Assembly: GCA_934463115.1 (NCBI GenBank)
Contig: CAKSIN010000012.1
Location: forward strand, 1 to 64,000
Direction: 5' to 3'
Origin: an uncultured Clostridia bacterium
Lineage (GTDB): Bacteria > Bacillota > Clostridia > UMGS1810
DNA length: 64,000 bases
The notes under the pieces are model-generated. The model did no database searches and had not been told where the DNA came from. It saw only the letters and a program-made list of their open reading frames with translations. The translations under genes and the position numbers were made by a program. The number at the start of each line of letters is the position of its first letter. Position 1 is the first letter of the stretch. Positions 7,741-15,936 of the stretch are shown piece after piece.

Positions 7741-8940
7741 TCAAATTATATCATCATAAATTTTAAGTACTTTCAGCGAACGCTTGAGAATACCGTTCAT
7801 ATAGGCAATTGCAATGCCGTAGTTTGTAATGGGAATGTTTTGCTTGTTTGCCGAATTAACACGGTACAGCATTTCTTTATCATTCAGCATGCAGCCGCCG
7901 CAATGAATAACAAGTCTGTATCCGGACAAATCTTCCGGGAAATCACCGCCGGATGTAAAAGTATAATTAAAATGCTTGCCTGTAAATTTCTCGAGCCATT
8001 TCGGAAGTTTAACAGTTCCGATATCATTGCACTGTCTGTGATGTGTACATCCTTCACAAATCAAAATTTTATCATACTCCGAAAGCTTGCTGATAACCGC
8101 GGCACCGTATACCGAGCTATCAAGCAAACCTTTAATGCGAGCCATGAGTATAGAAAACGAAGTCAAATAAATGTTTTCGGGAACAATCGGTGATACTTCT
8201 GCAAATGCCTGACTGTCCGTTACAACAAGCTTAATTTTGTCACCAAGCAAATCAATTGTTCTTTTTAATTCCGGTACTTGCACAACAATAGATATCGCAT
8301 TAAAATCAAGTGCGTCACGAATTGCCTGCTGCTGCGGAAGAATAAGTCTGCCTCTTGGCGCGGCTTCATCTATCGGAGTTACAAATACAACGATATCATC
8401 CTTATTCAAAAAATCTCCGACAAAGAATAGTTCGTTGATTTTTTTCGGACACAGTGAACCGATTAACTCCTTTAATTCGTGTATTCCTTCTTTGTTTTTG
8501 GCACTTACATATATTTCGTTTTCTTTGCATTCATGCCTTTCGTTAGCTACATCTGATTTATTATATACAATAATATATGGAATATTGTGCTCTGCAAAAA
8601 GAGAAATAAGCTCATTTTCCGTATCGGTAATTCCGACAGAAACATCTGCAACAAGCACCGCTATATCAGTTTTTCTGAGAACGCGGCGCGTTGTTTCAAC
8701 GCGAAGCTGTCCGAGTGAGCCGACATCATCGAATCCGGGAGTGTCGGTTATAACAACCGGCCCGAGAGGAAGAAGTTCCATTGATTTGCTCACCGGATCG
8801 GTGGTTGTGCCTTTAACATCCGATACCACAGAAATATTTTGGTTTGTTACGGCATTCACAAGGGTTGATTTTCCCGCATTTCTTTTTCCGAAAAAAGATA
8901 TATGTATCCTGTTTGATGACGATACACTGTTAAGGCTCAT
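7741..8940 (-). CDS. hydF: [FeFe]-hydrogenase H-cluster maturation GTPase HydF
   Basis: Scaffold and GTPase on which the 2Fe subcluster of [FeFe] hydrogenase is assembled by HydE and HydG. The 399-aa protein has the N-terminal Era/TrmE-like G domain (GKRNAGKST from residue 18, GTTTDPV, DTPGFDD, NKSD at 127-130), then a dimerisation region and the C-terminal Fe-S region with C298-T-H300 and H346-C-G-G-C350, which reproduces the CxH...HCxxC cluster-ligand pattern at slightly tight spacing. GGAGGGATATTT precedes the ATG. No hydrogenase, hydE or hydG gene lies in this window. Confidence 0.96.
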   Translation of the reverse strand: MSLNSVSSSNRIHISFFGKRNAGKSTLVNAVTNQNISVVSDVKGTTTDPVSKSMELLPLGPVVITDTPGFDDVGSLGQLRVETTRRVLRKTDIAVLVADVSVGITDTENELISLFAEHNIPYIIVYNKSDVANERHECKENEIYVSAKNKEGIHELKELIGSLCPKKINELFFVGDFLNKDDIVVFVTPIDEAAPRGRLILPQQQAIRDALDFNAISIVVQVPELKRTIDLLGDKIKLVVTDSQAFAEVSPIVPENIYLTSFSILMARIKGLLDSSVYGAAVISKLSEYDKILICEGCTHHRQCNDIGTVKLPKWLEKFTGKHFNYTFTSGGDFPEDLSGYRLVIHCGGCMLNDKEMLYRVNSANKQNIPITNYGIAIAYMNGILKRSLKVLKIYDDII

Positions 8941-9102
8941 AAATATCCCTCCAAGTTTTTTATTTAGTATAACTCATACCGGGCATAGTTTCAATCATTG
9001 TTTTTTAAAATAGGCAAAAAAATATATTTTTAATGTAATATATATCTTGTTTTGTACAAATAATACTATTGCAGTTATAAAATACAGGAAAGGATGAGTT
9101 AA

Positions 9103-9405
9103 TTGAAAAAAATTATATCTTTGTTAACCGCATGTGCTTTGACATTTGCTATCGGCGTGTCACTGGTATCGTGCGGTAACAACAACGAGAGCAACATTGG
9201 TGAGGACGGAAAACTTGAACAAAATAATACAGACACACCAAACTCCGATACCGATATGAATGACAGTAAAAATTTGGGTGATGATGTCAAAAAAGATATT
9301 GATGATGCCGTAGATGACATTGACGGTAATAACAAAGATACCAATAACTCGATGACGGGCGGTACTTCGGAAAATAAATCAAATAACAATACTGCTGCCG
9401 ACTGA
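9103..9405 (+). CDS. Small Asn/Asp-rich lipoprotein
   Basis: A 100-aa exported protein starting at TTG (9103) behind AGGAAAGGATGAG. Its signal peptide MKKIISLLTACALTFAIGVS ends in the lipobox LVSC, with lipidated Cys24. Everything after it is low-complexity, acidic and polar (runs of Asn, Asp, Thr and Ser, with one short helical DDVKKDIDDAVDDI stretch). It may be a surface tether or spacer; no folded domain is visible and no function can be assigned. Confidence 0.7.
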   Translation: MKKIISLLTACALTFAIGVSLVSCGNNNESNIGEDGKLEQNNTDTPNSDTDMNDSKNLGDDVKKDIDDAVDDIDGNNKDTNNSMTGGTSENKSNNNTAAD

Positions 9406-9410
9406 ATTTA

Positions 9411-9439
9411 TCAAATCCGTTTATTACAGACGGATTTGA
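9411..9439 (+). terminator. Probable terminator of the small lipoprotein gene
   Basis: TCAAATCCGT and ACGGATTTGA form a perfect 10-bp hairpin with a 9-base loop, 6 bases after the stop codon. Only a modest T-rich stretch follows. Confidence 0.55.
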
Positions 9440-9492
9440 ATACATAAATTTGTTTTGGTGTACAAAAACATAATCAGAATCGTTTGTTGCAA

Positions 9493-9526
9493 TTGACAAA
9501 ACGTAGAATTTTTGATAGTATATAAT
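9493..9526 (+). promoter_or_regulatory. Candidate promoter of metNIQ
   Basis: A consensus TTGACA at 9493-9498 is followed after 17 bases by TAGTAT (9516-9521), which overlaps a TATAAT at 9521-9526 that would need an over-long 22-base spacer. The leader to metN is only about 45 bases, too short for a SAM riboswitch or T-box, and none is seen upstream. Confidence 0.5.
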
Positions 9527-9570
9527 GTGAATGATTTGGAATGATTAAACTGTAAGGTGGAATTATACAT

Positions 9571-10560
9571 ATGATAGAATTAAAAAATATAAATAAAGTA
9601 TATAAAACGCAAACCGGCAGTTTGACAGCTCTTTCCGACATTAATATAACAATAAACGACGGTGAGATATTCGGAATAATCGGATTGTCGGGAGCCGGAA
9701 AAAGCACACTTGTCAGATGTATCAATCTTTTGGAACGTCCTACATCCGGAGAAGTTGTTATCGATGGGCGCAATATAGTCGATATGCCGAAAAAAGAGCT
9801 GCTTGAGATGAGGCGCTCTATCGGTATGATTTTTCAGGGATTCAACCTTCTTGAGCAAAGAAGCGTGCTCAAAAATATATGTTTTCCGTTGGAAATCTCC
9901 GGTGTACCCAAAAGTGAAGCTGAAACACGCGCAAGGAAACTGCTCGAAGTTGTAGCACTTTCAGACAGGGCAGAGGCTTACCCGTCGCAATTATCCGGCG
10001 GTCAGAAGCAACGTGTTGCAATAGCACGCGCACTTGCCACAAATCCGAAATATCTTTTGTGTGACGAAGCAACAAGTGCCCTTGATCCGAACACAACACG
10101 TTCTATACTTGCACTTCTGAAAGATATAAATAAAAAAATGGGCGTCACCATTGTCGTGATAACTCATGAAATGTCGGTAATAGACAAAATATGCGACCGC
10201 GTTGCGGTAATAGATAACAGCCGCATTGCCGAGCAGGGCAGGGTGAGCGAGGTTTTTGTGAATCCAAAATCCGATATTGCAAAAGAGCTTATTTTGCCAA
10301 AATCGATTTCCGAGGTTAAAAGCAGCGGAATCCGAACAATACGGATTATTTTTGACGGTGAAAATTCAAACAAACCTGTTTTGTCGCAGCTTGTTCTTTC
10401 GGCGCAGGTGCCGGTTAATATCATCTTCGCTGATACAAAAGATATCGACGGCAAGGCATACGGTCACATGATTCTGCAAATACCGTCGGACAAAAATAAA
10501 GCCGATAAGATTATTACATGGCTTAACGTGAACAATATTACATATCGGGAGGAGGAATGA
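9571..10560 (+). CDS. metN: Methionine ABC importer, ATP-binding protein
   Basis: Cytoplasmic ATPase subunit of a MetNIQ-type methionine importer. The 329-aa protein has Walker A GLSGAGKST at 38-46, Q-loop FQGFNLL near 88-94, ABC signature LSGGQ at 141-145, Walker B LLCDEATSALD at 162-172 and the switch His in VITHE. Residues about 255-329 form the C-terminal NIL domain (ending MILQIPSDKNKADKIITWL) that senses internal methionine and inhibits transport, which separates MetN from other family-3 ABC ATPases. It heads metN-metI-metQ. Confidence 0.95.
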   Translation: MIELKNINKVYKTQTGSLTALSDINITINDGEIFGIIGLSGAGKSTLVRCINLLERPTSGEVVIDGRNIVDMPKKELLEMRRSIGMIFQGFNLLEQRSVLKNICFPLEISGVPKSEAETRARKLLEVVALSDRAEAYPSQLSGGQKQRVAIARALATNPKYLLCDEATSALDPNTTRSILALLKDINKKMGVTIVVITHEMSVIDKICDRVAVIDNSRIAEQGRVSEVFVNPKSDIAKELILPKSISEVKSSGIRTIRIIFDGENSNKPVLSQLVLSAQVPVNIIFADTKDIDGKAYGHMILQIPSDKNKADKIITWLNVNNITYREEE

Positions 10561-10562
10561 CC

Positions 10563-11243
10563 ATGTTTTCGGAAATGATGCAAACACTATGGAATCAGGG
10601 TATTATTCTCCGCGGAATTTGGGAAACGGTATACATGACCTTGATATCTACGGCAATATCGTACATAATCGGGCTTCCTCTCGGAATAATTCTTTGTATT
10701 ACCGACAAGGACGGAATATGTCCGGTTTTGCCTGTCAACAAGGTTGCCGGAGTAGTAGTTAATATTTTTCGCAGTATTCCCTTTATCATTCTTATGGTTG
10801 CGATTTTGCCTGTAGCAAAAATTGTTGTGGGTACAAGCATGGGTAACAAGGCGATGATTTTTGCATTGATTGTTTCTGCCGCGCCTTATGTTGCCAGAAT
10901 GGTGGAATCGTCGGTAAAAGAAGTGGACAAGGGTATAATCGAAGCTGCCCAGGCTATGGGAACACCGACTTTTAAAATTATATACAAGGTTCTTATTCCC
11001 GAAGCTAAACCATCGCTTATAATAGGTTCCGTAATCTCAATGGTTACCATACTCGGTTATTCGGCAATGGCAGGCACAATTGCCGGCGGAGGTCTTGGAA
11101 AGATAGCTATTATTGACGGATATCAGCGTTTTAATAACGATGTCATTTGGGTATGTGTTGTGCTGACAATCGTTATAGTTCAGATTATACAGGAAGTTGG
11201 CGGCAGAATAGCATCCGCTACCGACAAACGTATAAATAAATAA
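10563..11243 (+). CDS. metI: Methionine ABC importer, permease
   Basis: Integral membrane permease with about five transmembrane segments and the EAA coupling loop EAAQAMGTPTFKIIYKVLIPEA that docks on MetN. The start at ATG 10563 (226 aa) is preferred: an ATG at 10557 overlaps the metN stop but lies only 1 base from the GGAGG at 10551-10555, whereas 10563 lies 7 bases away. The gene follows metN with a 2-base gap, so the two are translated together. Confidence 0.95.
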   Translation: MFSEMMQTLWNQGIILRGIWETVYMTLISTAISYIIGLPLGIILCITDKDGICPVLPVNKVAGVVVNIFRSIPFIILMVAILPVAKIVVGTSMGNKAMIFALIVSAAPYVARMVESSVKEVDKGIIEAAQAMGTPTFKIIYKVLIPEAKPSLIIGSVISMVTILGYSAMAGTIAGGGLGKIAIIDGYQRFNNDVIWVCVVLTIVIVQIIQEVGGRIASATDKRINK

Positions 11244-11270
11244 TTAACAATAATAAAGGAGAAATGCAAA

Positions 11271-12092
11271 ATGAAAAGAAATTTATCAATTTTACTTGCC
11301 GCAGTTCTTGTTGTTTCATCAATCATGCTTGCAGGATGCGGAAAAAAGAATGACAAAACCATTGTTGTAGGTGCAAGTGCAACACCTCACGCAGAAATTC
11401 TTGAACAGGTAAAGGACAAACTTGCAGACGAAGGATATACGCTTGAAATTAAGGTTTATGACGATTATGTTCTTCCGAACAAAGCGCTTAATGACGGTGA
11501 ACTTGATGCAAACTATTTCCAGCACAAGCCGTATCTTGACAGCTTCAATAAATCAAACAAGACAGATTTGGTTTCTGCCGGTGCAATTCACTATGAGCCG
11601 TTCGGAGTATACGGAAAAGATGTTTCTGATCTTTCGAAATTAAAGTCGGGTGCAACAATTGTTATCCCCGCAGACGACAGCAATGAGACACGTGCACTTC
11701 TTTTGCTCAAACAGGAAGGACTCATTACTCTTCCCGATGACGCGAGTGCTGCAAAAGGTGTTACAACTCATGATATAGTTGATAACGGCGGATACGATAT
11801 AAAGGCGGTTCAGGCCGAGACAGTACCTGCACAGCTTAAAAACTGCGATTCCGGTTCAATTGCCGTAATTAACGGAAATTATGCCATTCAGGCAGGACTG
11901 AGTATCAAAGACGCTCTTGCAACAGAAGACGTAAACGGCGATGCAGCAAAAACGTATGCAAATATAATCGCTGTAAAAAAAGGTAACGAATCTTCCGAAA
12001 AAACAAAGGCACTTTTGAACGCGCTTGAAAGTGAAGACGTAAAGAAATTCATTGAAGACAAATATGAGGGTGCAGTAGTATCAATGCACTAA
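11271..12092 (+). CDS. metQ: Methionine-binding lipoprotein MetQ
   Basis: Extracytoplasmic substrate-binding protein of the MetNIQ importer, 273 aa. The signal peptide ends in lipobox MLAGC with lipidated Cys23. The NlpA/lipoprotein-9 domain shows VGASATPHAEIL, the YVLPNKALNDGELDANYFQH substrate-binding stretch and a conserved HYEPFGVY segment. AAAGGAGAAATGC precedes the ATG. It is followed by an intrinsic terminator, so metNIQ is a closed transcription unit. Confidence 0.95.
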   Translation: MKRNLSILLAAVLVVSSIMLAGCGKKNDKTIVVGASATPHAEILEQVKDKLADEGYTLEIKVYDDYVLPNKALNDGELDANYFQHKPYLDSFNKSNKTDLVSAGAIHYEPFGVYGKDVSDLSKLKSGATIVIPADDSNETRALLLLKQEGLITLPDDASAAKGVTTHDIVDNGGYDIKAVQAETVPAQLKNCDSGSIAVINGNYAIQAGLSIKDALATEDVNGDAAKTYANIIAVKKGNESSEKTKALLNALESEDVKKFIEDKYEGAVVSMH

Positions 12093-12111
12093 TATAAACC
12101 CATAAAACAAG

Positions 12112-12145
12112 AATATCCGTATGTGTTATATATACGGATATTTTT
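12112..12145 (+). terminator. Intrinsic terminator of metNIQ
   Basis: ATATCCGTAT (12113-12122) pairs with ATACGGATAT (12132-12141), followed by a T run to 12145, 20 bases after the metQ stop. Confidence 0.85.
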
Positions 12146-12174
12146 GCGGTGATACATAATAGGGGATGAATTAA

Positions 12175-13041
12175 TTGGTTTATTTGCTTATAGCGGTTTT
12201 TGCCGGCGCTTGCAAAGGCTTTTGCGGAAAAATGATAAGCGGCAAAATTGAAAGCGTATCCGACAGTATAATTATGAGTGTAATACGAATGATTTTCTGC
12301 TGCATTATCGGTGTGATTTTTGTAATTGCGCAATCCGGTTCGTTTGTACTCGACAGAACTGCACTTGGCATATGTGTTTTTTCGGGTGTTTCAATGTCTG
12401 TGTTCCTTATATCATGGCTGATTGCCGCCAAAAGCGGTGCATATATGTTGATCAGTGCATTTACAACGGCATCGTTTATCGTTACGACAGCTTTTGGATT
12501 TTTAGTTTTTAAGGAATCTGTTACGATAAAACAACTAATGGGCATGGTTATGATTATTGTTGCAATTATGCTGCTTATAAAATACAATAATAGGATAAAA
12601 TCGCGTTTGACGGTGTATGACTATGTTATGTTGGTTATTGTACTGATTTTCCAGGGATTGACCAGTGTTTCGCAAAAAATGTATACTGCATGGGTACCGG
12701 GAGCAAACAAAGCTGTATTCAATTTTTATACATTTTTAATTACATTCGTTATTCTCGGATTAAGCCTTCCGTTGTTTAGCAAAAATGGGATTAAGCCCAA
12801 TTTTAAAATTAAATCAGTTATAATATACATAGCTGTTATGGCTGTTATGCTGTTTCTCAATTCATATTTTATGACAGCTGCAACCGAAGAAATGTCATCA
12901 ATTATTCTGTTCCCGATGAACAACGTACTGTCGCTTGCGGCATCGACGATCATGGCATCTGTTTTCTTTAAAGAAAAATTAACTGCGACAAGTGCTGCCG
13001 GAATAGTTTGTACATTTATTGCTGTACTTTTAACACGATAA
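12175..13041 (+). CDS. DMT-superfamily (EamA-like) permease
   Basis: A 288-aa integral membrane protein with about ten hydrophobic helices in two halves, typical of drug/metabolite transporters of the EamA type; the substrate cannot be told. Conserved features include a Gly/Ala-rich first helix and a glutamate after helix 4 (VFKESVTIKQLMGMVMII), mirrored in the second half (VFFKEKLTATSAAGIV). The TTG start at 12175 sits 6-7 bases after AGGGGATGA. It stands alone after the metNIQ terminator, 26 bp before the lactonase-like gene, which it may share a transcript with. Confidence 0.85.
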   Translation: MVYLLIAVFAGACKGFCGKMISGKIESVSDSIIMSVIRMIFCCIIGVIFVIAQSGSFVLDRTALGICVFSGVSMSVFLISWLIAAKSGAYMLISAFTTASFIVTTAFGFLVFKESVTIKQLMGMVMIIVAIMLLIKYNNRIKSRLTVYDYVMLVIVLIFQGLTSVSQKMYTAWVPGANKAVFNFYTFLITFVILGLSLPLFSKNGIKPNFKIKSVIIYIAVMAVMLFLNSYFMTAATEEMSSIILFPMNNVLSLAASTIMASVFFKEKLTATSAAGIVCTFIAVLLTR

Positions 13042-13067
13042 TTGAAAATGAATAAGGAGTTTTTATT

Positions 13068-14033
13068 ATGGAAACAAATTTTTATATATCATCCTGCTGT
13101 GAAAACGGGGGAATATATCATTATGTAATGTCGGACGATGGAGAAGTTGAATTCCGCAAAAAAACAAATTGCAAAAATCCTATGTATGCCGTTATAGATA
13201 ATGACAAAATGTACACAATACTCCGTGATCCGTTCAGCACGAATACAGAGAGCGGAATAACATATTATGATGTTAATTCTGACGGAACCTTATCTGATGC
13301 GGCACATGAAATAATTTCCACAAAAGGCGAGGTTTGCTGTCACCTGTGCGTTGATTCATCGAATGTATATGCTGTAAATTACATATCCGGAAGTGTAATT
13401 AAATTACCGGACAGACTGGTAGTACACCACGGAAGCGGCCCTAATACAAAGCGGCAGGATAAAGCGCACGCGCATTTTGTTTCTGTATCACCAAGCGGTG
13501 AATATGTGTATGTTGTGGATCTCGGTATGGATAAAATCATGACATATGATAAAGACCTGAATTTTGTTTTAAGCACATCTGCACCGGCAGGTATCGGTCC
13601 GAGACATCTTGCTTTCAGCGATGACGGAAAATACGCTTTTTGCATAAATGAGCTTGATTCATCGGTTTCAGTATATCTGATATCGGGAAGCGAACTTATT
13701 TTGAAACAAACAATTTCAACTTTGCCGGAAGGATGCGGAATAAAAAATACAGCGGCAGCAATACGTTTCAGAGACGGTCATGTGTATGCCTCAAACCGCG
13801 GACATAATTCTATTGCATGTTTTGAGTTTGCAAACAATGAACTTGTATTAAAGCATATTGTTGACTGCGGCGGGGCAGGACCGCGTGATTTTAATTTTGT
13901 AGGAGATAATTACATTGTCTGCACAAACGAAAACAGCAACAATGTTACATTTTTCAAGATGGATAATGATAATCTTGAAAAACTTGACTTTGAACTTAAA
14001 GATATAACCGGGGCACTCTGCGTTACCGTGTAA
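13068..14033 (+). CDS. Lactonase-family beta-propeller protein (6-phosphogluconolactonase-like)
   Basis: A 321-aa protein of the YbhE/3-carboxymuconate-cyclase fold, a seven-bladed propeller. Family motifs are KAHAHFVSVSPSGEYVYVVDLGMDKI, GPRHLAFSDDGKYAF, YASNRGHNSIACF and GGAGPRDFNFVGDNYIV-type repeats. Some relatives hydrolyse 6-phosphogluconolactone in the pentose phosphate pathway, but many are uncharacterised, so the substrate is left open. No signal peptide is visible. AAGGAG lies ahead of the ATG. Confidence 0.85.
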   Translation: METNFYISSCCENGGIYHYVMSDDGEVEFRKKTNCKNPMYAVIDNDKMYTILRDPFSTNTESGITYYDVNSDGTLSDAAHEIISTKGEVCCHLCVDSSNVYAVNYISGSVIKLPDRLVVHHGSGPNTKRQDKAHAHFVSVSPSGEYVYVVDLGMDKIMTYDKDLNFVLSTSAPAGIGPRHLAFSDDGKYAFCINELDSSVSVYLISGSELILKQTISTLPEGCGIKNTAAAIRFRDGHVYASNRGHNSIACFEFANNELVLKHIVDCGGAGPRDFNFVGDNYIVCTNENSNNVTFFKMDNDNLEKLDFELKDITGALCVTV

Positions 14034-14047
14034 AGATATTGCAGAAA

Positions 14048-14090
14048 AATGACTTGCGGCAAAACACAATCCGTTTTGCCGCAAGTCATT
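14048..14090. terminator. Bidirectional 18-bp-stem terminator
   Basis: AATGACTTGCGGCAAAAC (14048-14065) and GTTTTGCCGCAAGTCATT (14073-14090) form a perfect 18-bp stem with a 7-base loop between the convergent lactonase and SDR genes; T-rich sequence follows on the plus strand. The right arm ends on the last base of the SDR stop codon. Confidence 0.85.
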
Positions 14091-14845
14091 TATTTTGTCT
14101 CTTTTTTGTGTTGACATCTGTACGTTATTTCCGACAAAATGCCGTCCGGTACAATATGTGAAAATCCGATTGCGAGTTTCATTTTTGCGCCCGGAATAAT
14201 AACCGTTTTACCGGCAAACATCTTGTTGATTGCATACTTTGCAACGTATTTGCTGCTGAGACCTTTTAATGAAAAACGAACGTTCGCGACAGAATCAAAT
14301 TCGGTATTGACAGGTCCGGGGCATAATGCGGATACACAGACATTTTTCCCGTCTTTTTTTATTTCCTTTGCAACGGCTTGGGTAAGACGTAAAACATACG
14401 ATTTTGTCGCATAGTATGTTGCCAAAAGAGGTCCCATCATAAAACCTGCCGATGATGCGACATTCATTATATACCCATGGTTGTTTTTCAGAAAGTCGTT
14501 TAAAAAAAGCTTGAAAAGAATATGCATGCTTTTAACATTAAGATTTATCATATCGATTTCACGCTCAAGCGGTATATCGCAAAACTTCCCGAATGCGCCA
14601 AAACCGGCGTTATTGATAAAAATGTCAATTCCTTCGTCTTTCACGGTCTCGTACAATCTATAGCATTCTTCTTCGCGGCTCAGGTCGGCACATATCGGAT
14701 GCACCTCGGATTTAATTTCTTTTTTTAACTCTTCAAGGCGTTCGGTGCGCCTTGCGACGGCATATATATCATATCCCATATTTCCAAGCATAACAGCCAT
14801 ATCACGGCCTATTCCTGAACTTGCTCCGGTTATAAGTGCTTTCAT
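14090..14845 (-). CDS. Short-chain dehydrogenase/reductase
   Basis: A 251-aa classical SDR oxidoreductase, NAD(P)-dependent. TGASSGIG at residues 6-13 binds the cofactor, with NNAG at 78-81, catalytic Ser at 131-132 and Y144-x3-K148. ARR after the second beta strand suggests preference for NADP. The substrate is unknown; the C-terminal third (PGPVNTEF, then a hydrophobic region) matches the DltE/YqjQ-like group. CGGAGGT lies upstream of the ATG. It forms a single-gene unit on the minus strand. Confidence 0.92.
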   Translation of the reverse strand: MKALITGASSGIGRDMAVMLGNMGYDIYAVARRTERLEELKKEIKSEVHPICADLSREEECYRLYETVKDEGIDIFINNAGFGAFGKFCDIPLEREIDMINLNVKSMHILFKLFLNDFLKNNHGYIMNVASSAGFMMGPLLATYYATKSYVLRLTQAVAKEIKKDGKNVCVSALCPGPVNTEFDSVANVRFSLKGLSSKYVAKYAINKMFAGKTVIIPGAKMKLAIGFSHIVPDGILSEITYRCQHKKETK

Positions 14846-15006
14846 ATATCTTTATACCTCCGAACATATTTGACATCTCTGTATATAATTGTATCACATT
14901 AAGTTATTTATGTCAAAGTATTGATTTAAATTTATATTACAAACTGCATATCCGCCGATAAAGCAAATATAAATAATAATATATTAAAATAGTCGGAGGA
15001 TATGTC

Positions 15007-15801
15007 ATGAAGTTATATGTTGTTACAGCGAAAAAATTATTGAGCAGCGTCCTCGTTTTTGCGGCACTTTTAGCGGCAATATGCCTGAATTATAATCAAG
15101 CAAAAAGCGTATTTAATAATGAATCATCACGTAAGCTGCCTATTTATAATGTTCAGCGCGATGATAAAGTTTGCGCAATATCGTTTGATGCGGCGTGGGG
15201 AAACGAAGATACACATGACTTAGTTGAAATATTAAAAAATTATAATGTTAAAGCAACATTTTTTGTTGTCGGCGATTGGGTAGATAAATATCCCGAATCC
15301 GTAAAAGAACTTTCTGATGCAGGGCATGATATTATGAACCATTCTGACACTCATCCGCATATGACACAAATTTCAAAAGAAAAAATGATATCAGAGGTGA
15401 CGGAGTGCGACAATAAAATAGAAAAAATAACCGGAGTAAAACCAACACTGTTCCGTCCGCCTTACGGTGATTATAACGACAACGTTGTTACAACGCTGAA
15501 AGAAATAGGACATTATACAATCCAATGGGATGTTGATTCGCTTGACTGGAAAGATTTATCGGCAGATGAAATATACAATCGTGTAACAAAAAATGTTAAA
15601 AACGGTTCGATTGTTTTGTTTCACAATGCCGCCAAACATACACCGGAAGCACTTCCGAAAATAATAGAAAAGCTTCAAAGCGACGGATTTAAGATAATTA
15701 AAATAAATGATTTGATATATAAAGATAATTATTATATGAATACCGCAGGAACACAAATCCCGATACAAAAGGAAATTTCCACGGAACCTGATGTTGAATA
15801 A
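15007..15801 (+). CDS. Polysaccharide deacetylase (NodB domain, PdaB-like)
   Basis: A 264-aa protein with one N-terminal membrane anchor or uncleaved signal (about residues 12-28) and a carbohydrate-esterase-4 domain facing outside. Motif 1 is SFDAAWGNEDT with catalytic D61; the usual second Asp of TFDDG is Ala, as in the sporulation-linked PdaB subgroup. Motif 2 is H112-S-D-T-H116 (metal ligands) and motif 3 is RPPYG at 150-154, followed by WDVDSLDWK. It probably removes acetyl groups from peptidoglycan or another N-acetylated polymer. PdaB in Bacillus acts in spores, which fits the SASP nearby, but this role is inferred. CGGAGGA precedes the ATG. Confidence 0.92.
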   Translation: MKLYVVTAKKLLSSVLVFAALLAAICLNYNQAKSVFNNESSRKLPIYNVQRDDKVCAISFDAAWGNEDTHDLVEILKNYNVKATFFVVGDWVDKYPESVKELSDAGHDIMNHSDTHPHMTQISKEKMISEVTECDNKIEKITGVKPTLFRPPYGDYNDNVVTTLKEIGHYTIQWDVDSLDWKDLSADEIYNRVTKNVKNGSIVLFHNAAKHTPEALPKIIEKLQSDGFKIIKINDLIYKDNYYMNTAGTQIPIQKEISTEPDVE

Positions 15802-15850
15802 TATTGCTTGATACACTGTTTTTATACATACAAATATCATTATATCATGA

Positions 15851-15896
15851 CAAACGCTTCAAATGTCAATATATACCTTGACATTTGAAGCGTTTG
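15851..15896. repeat. 19-bp-arm perfect inverted repeat overlapping the uronate operon promoter
   Basis: CAAACGCTTCAAATGTCAA (15851-15869) and its exact reverse complement (15878-15896) are separated by 8 bases. The right arm contains the -35 TTGACA and most of the spacer of the promoter for the kinase operon. No T run follows on the plus strand, so it looks more like an operator, or a structure in read-through RNA, than a normal terminator. Confidence 0.75.
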
Positions 15897-15906
15897 GTGT
15901 TATACT
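15878..15906 (+). promoter_or_regulatory. Sigma-A promoter of the UDP-uronate operon
   Basis: TTGACA (15878-15883) and TATACT (15901-15906) with a 17-base spacer, about 31 bases before the ATG of the kinase fusion gene. The -35 and spacer are embedded in the large inverted repeat. Confidence 0.75.
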
Positions 15907-15936
15907 AAGACATATGTTTTTATAGGACGGTGCAAT

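Noticed and set aside
9405..9571. SAM riboswitch or T-box before metNIQ
   Set aside because: The promoter lies about 45 bases from metN, too close for either leader, and none of the conserved S-box or T-box sequence was found.
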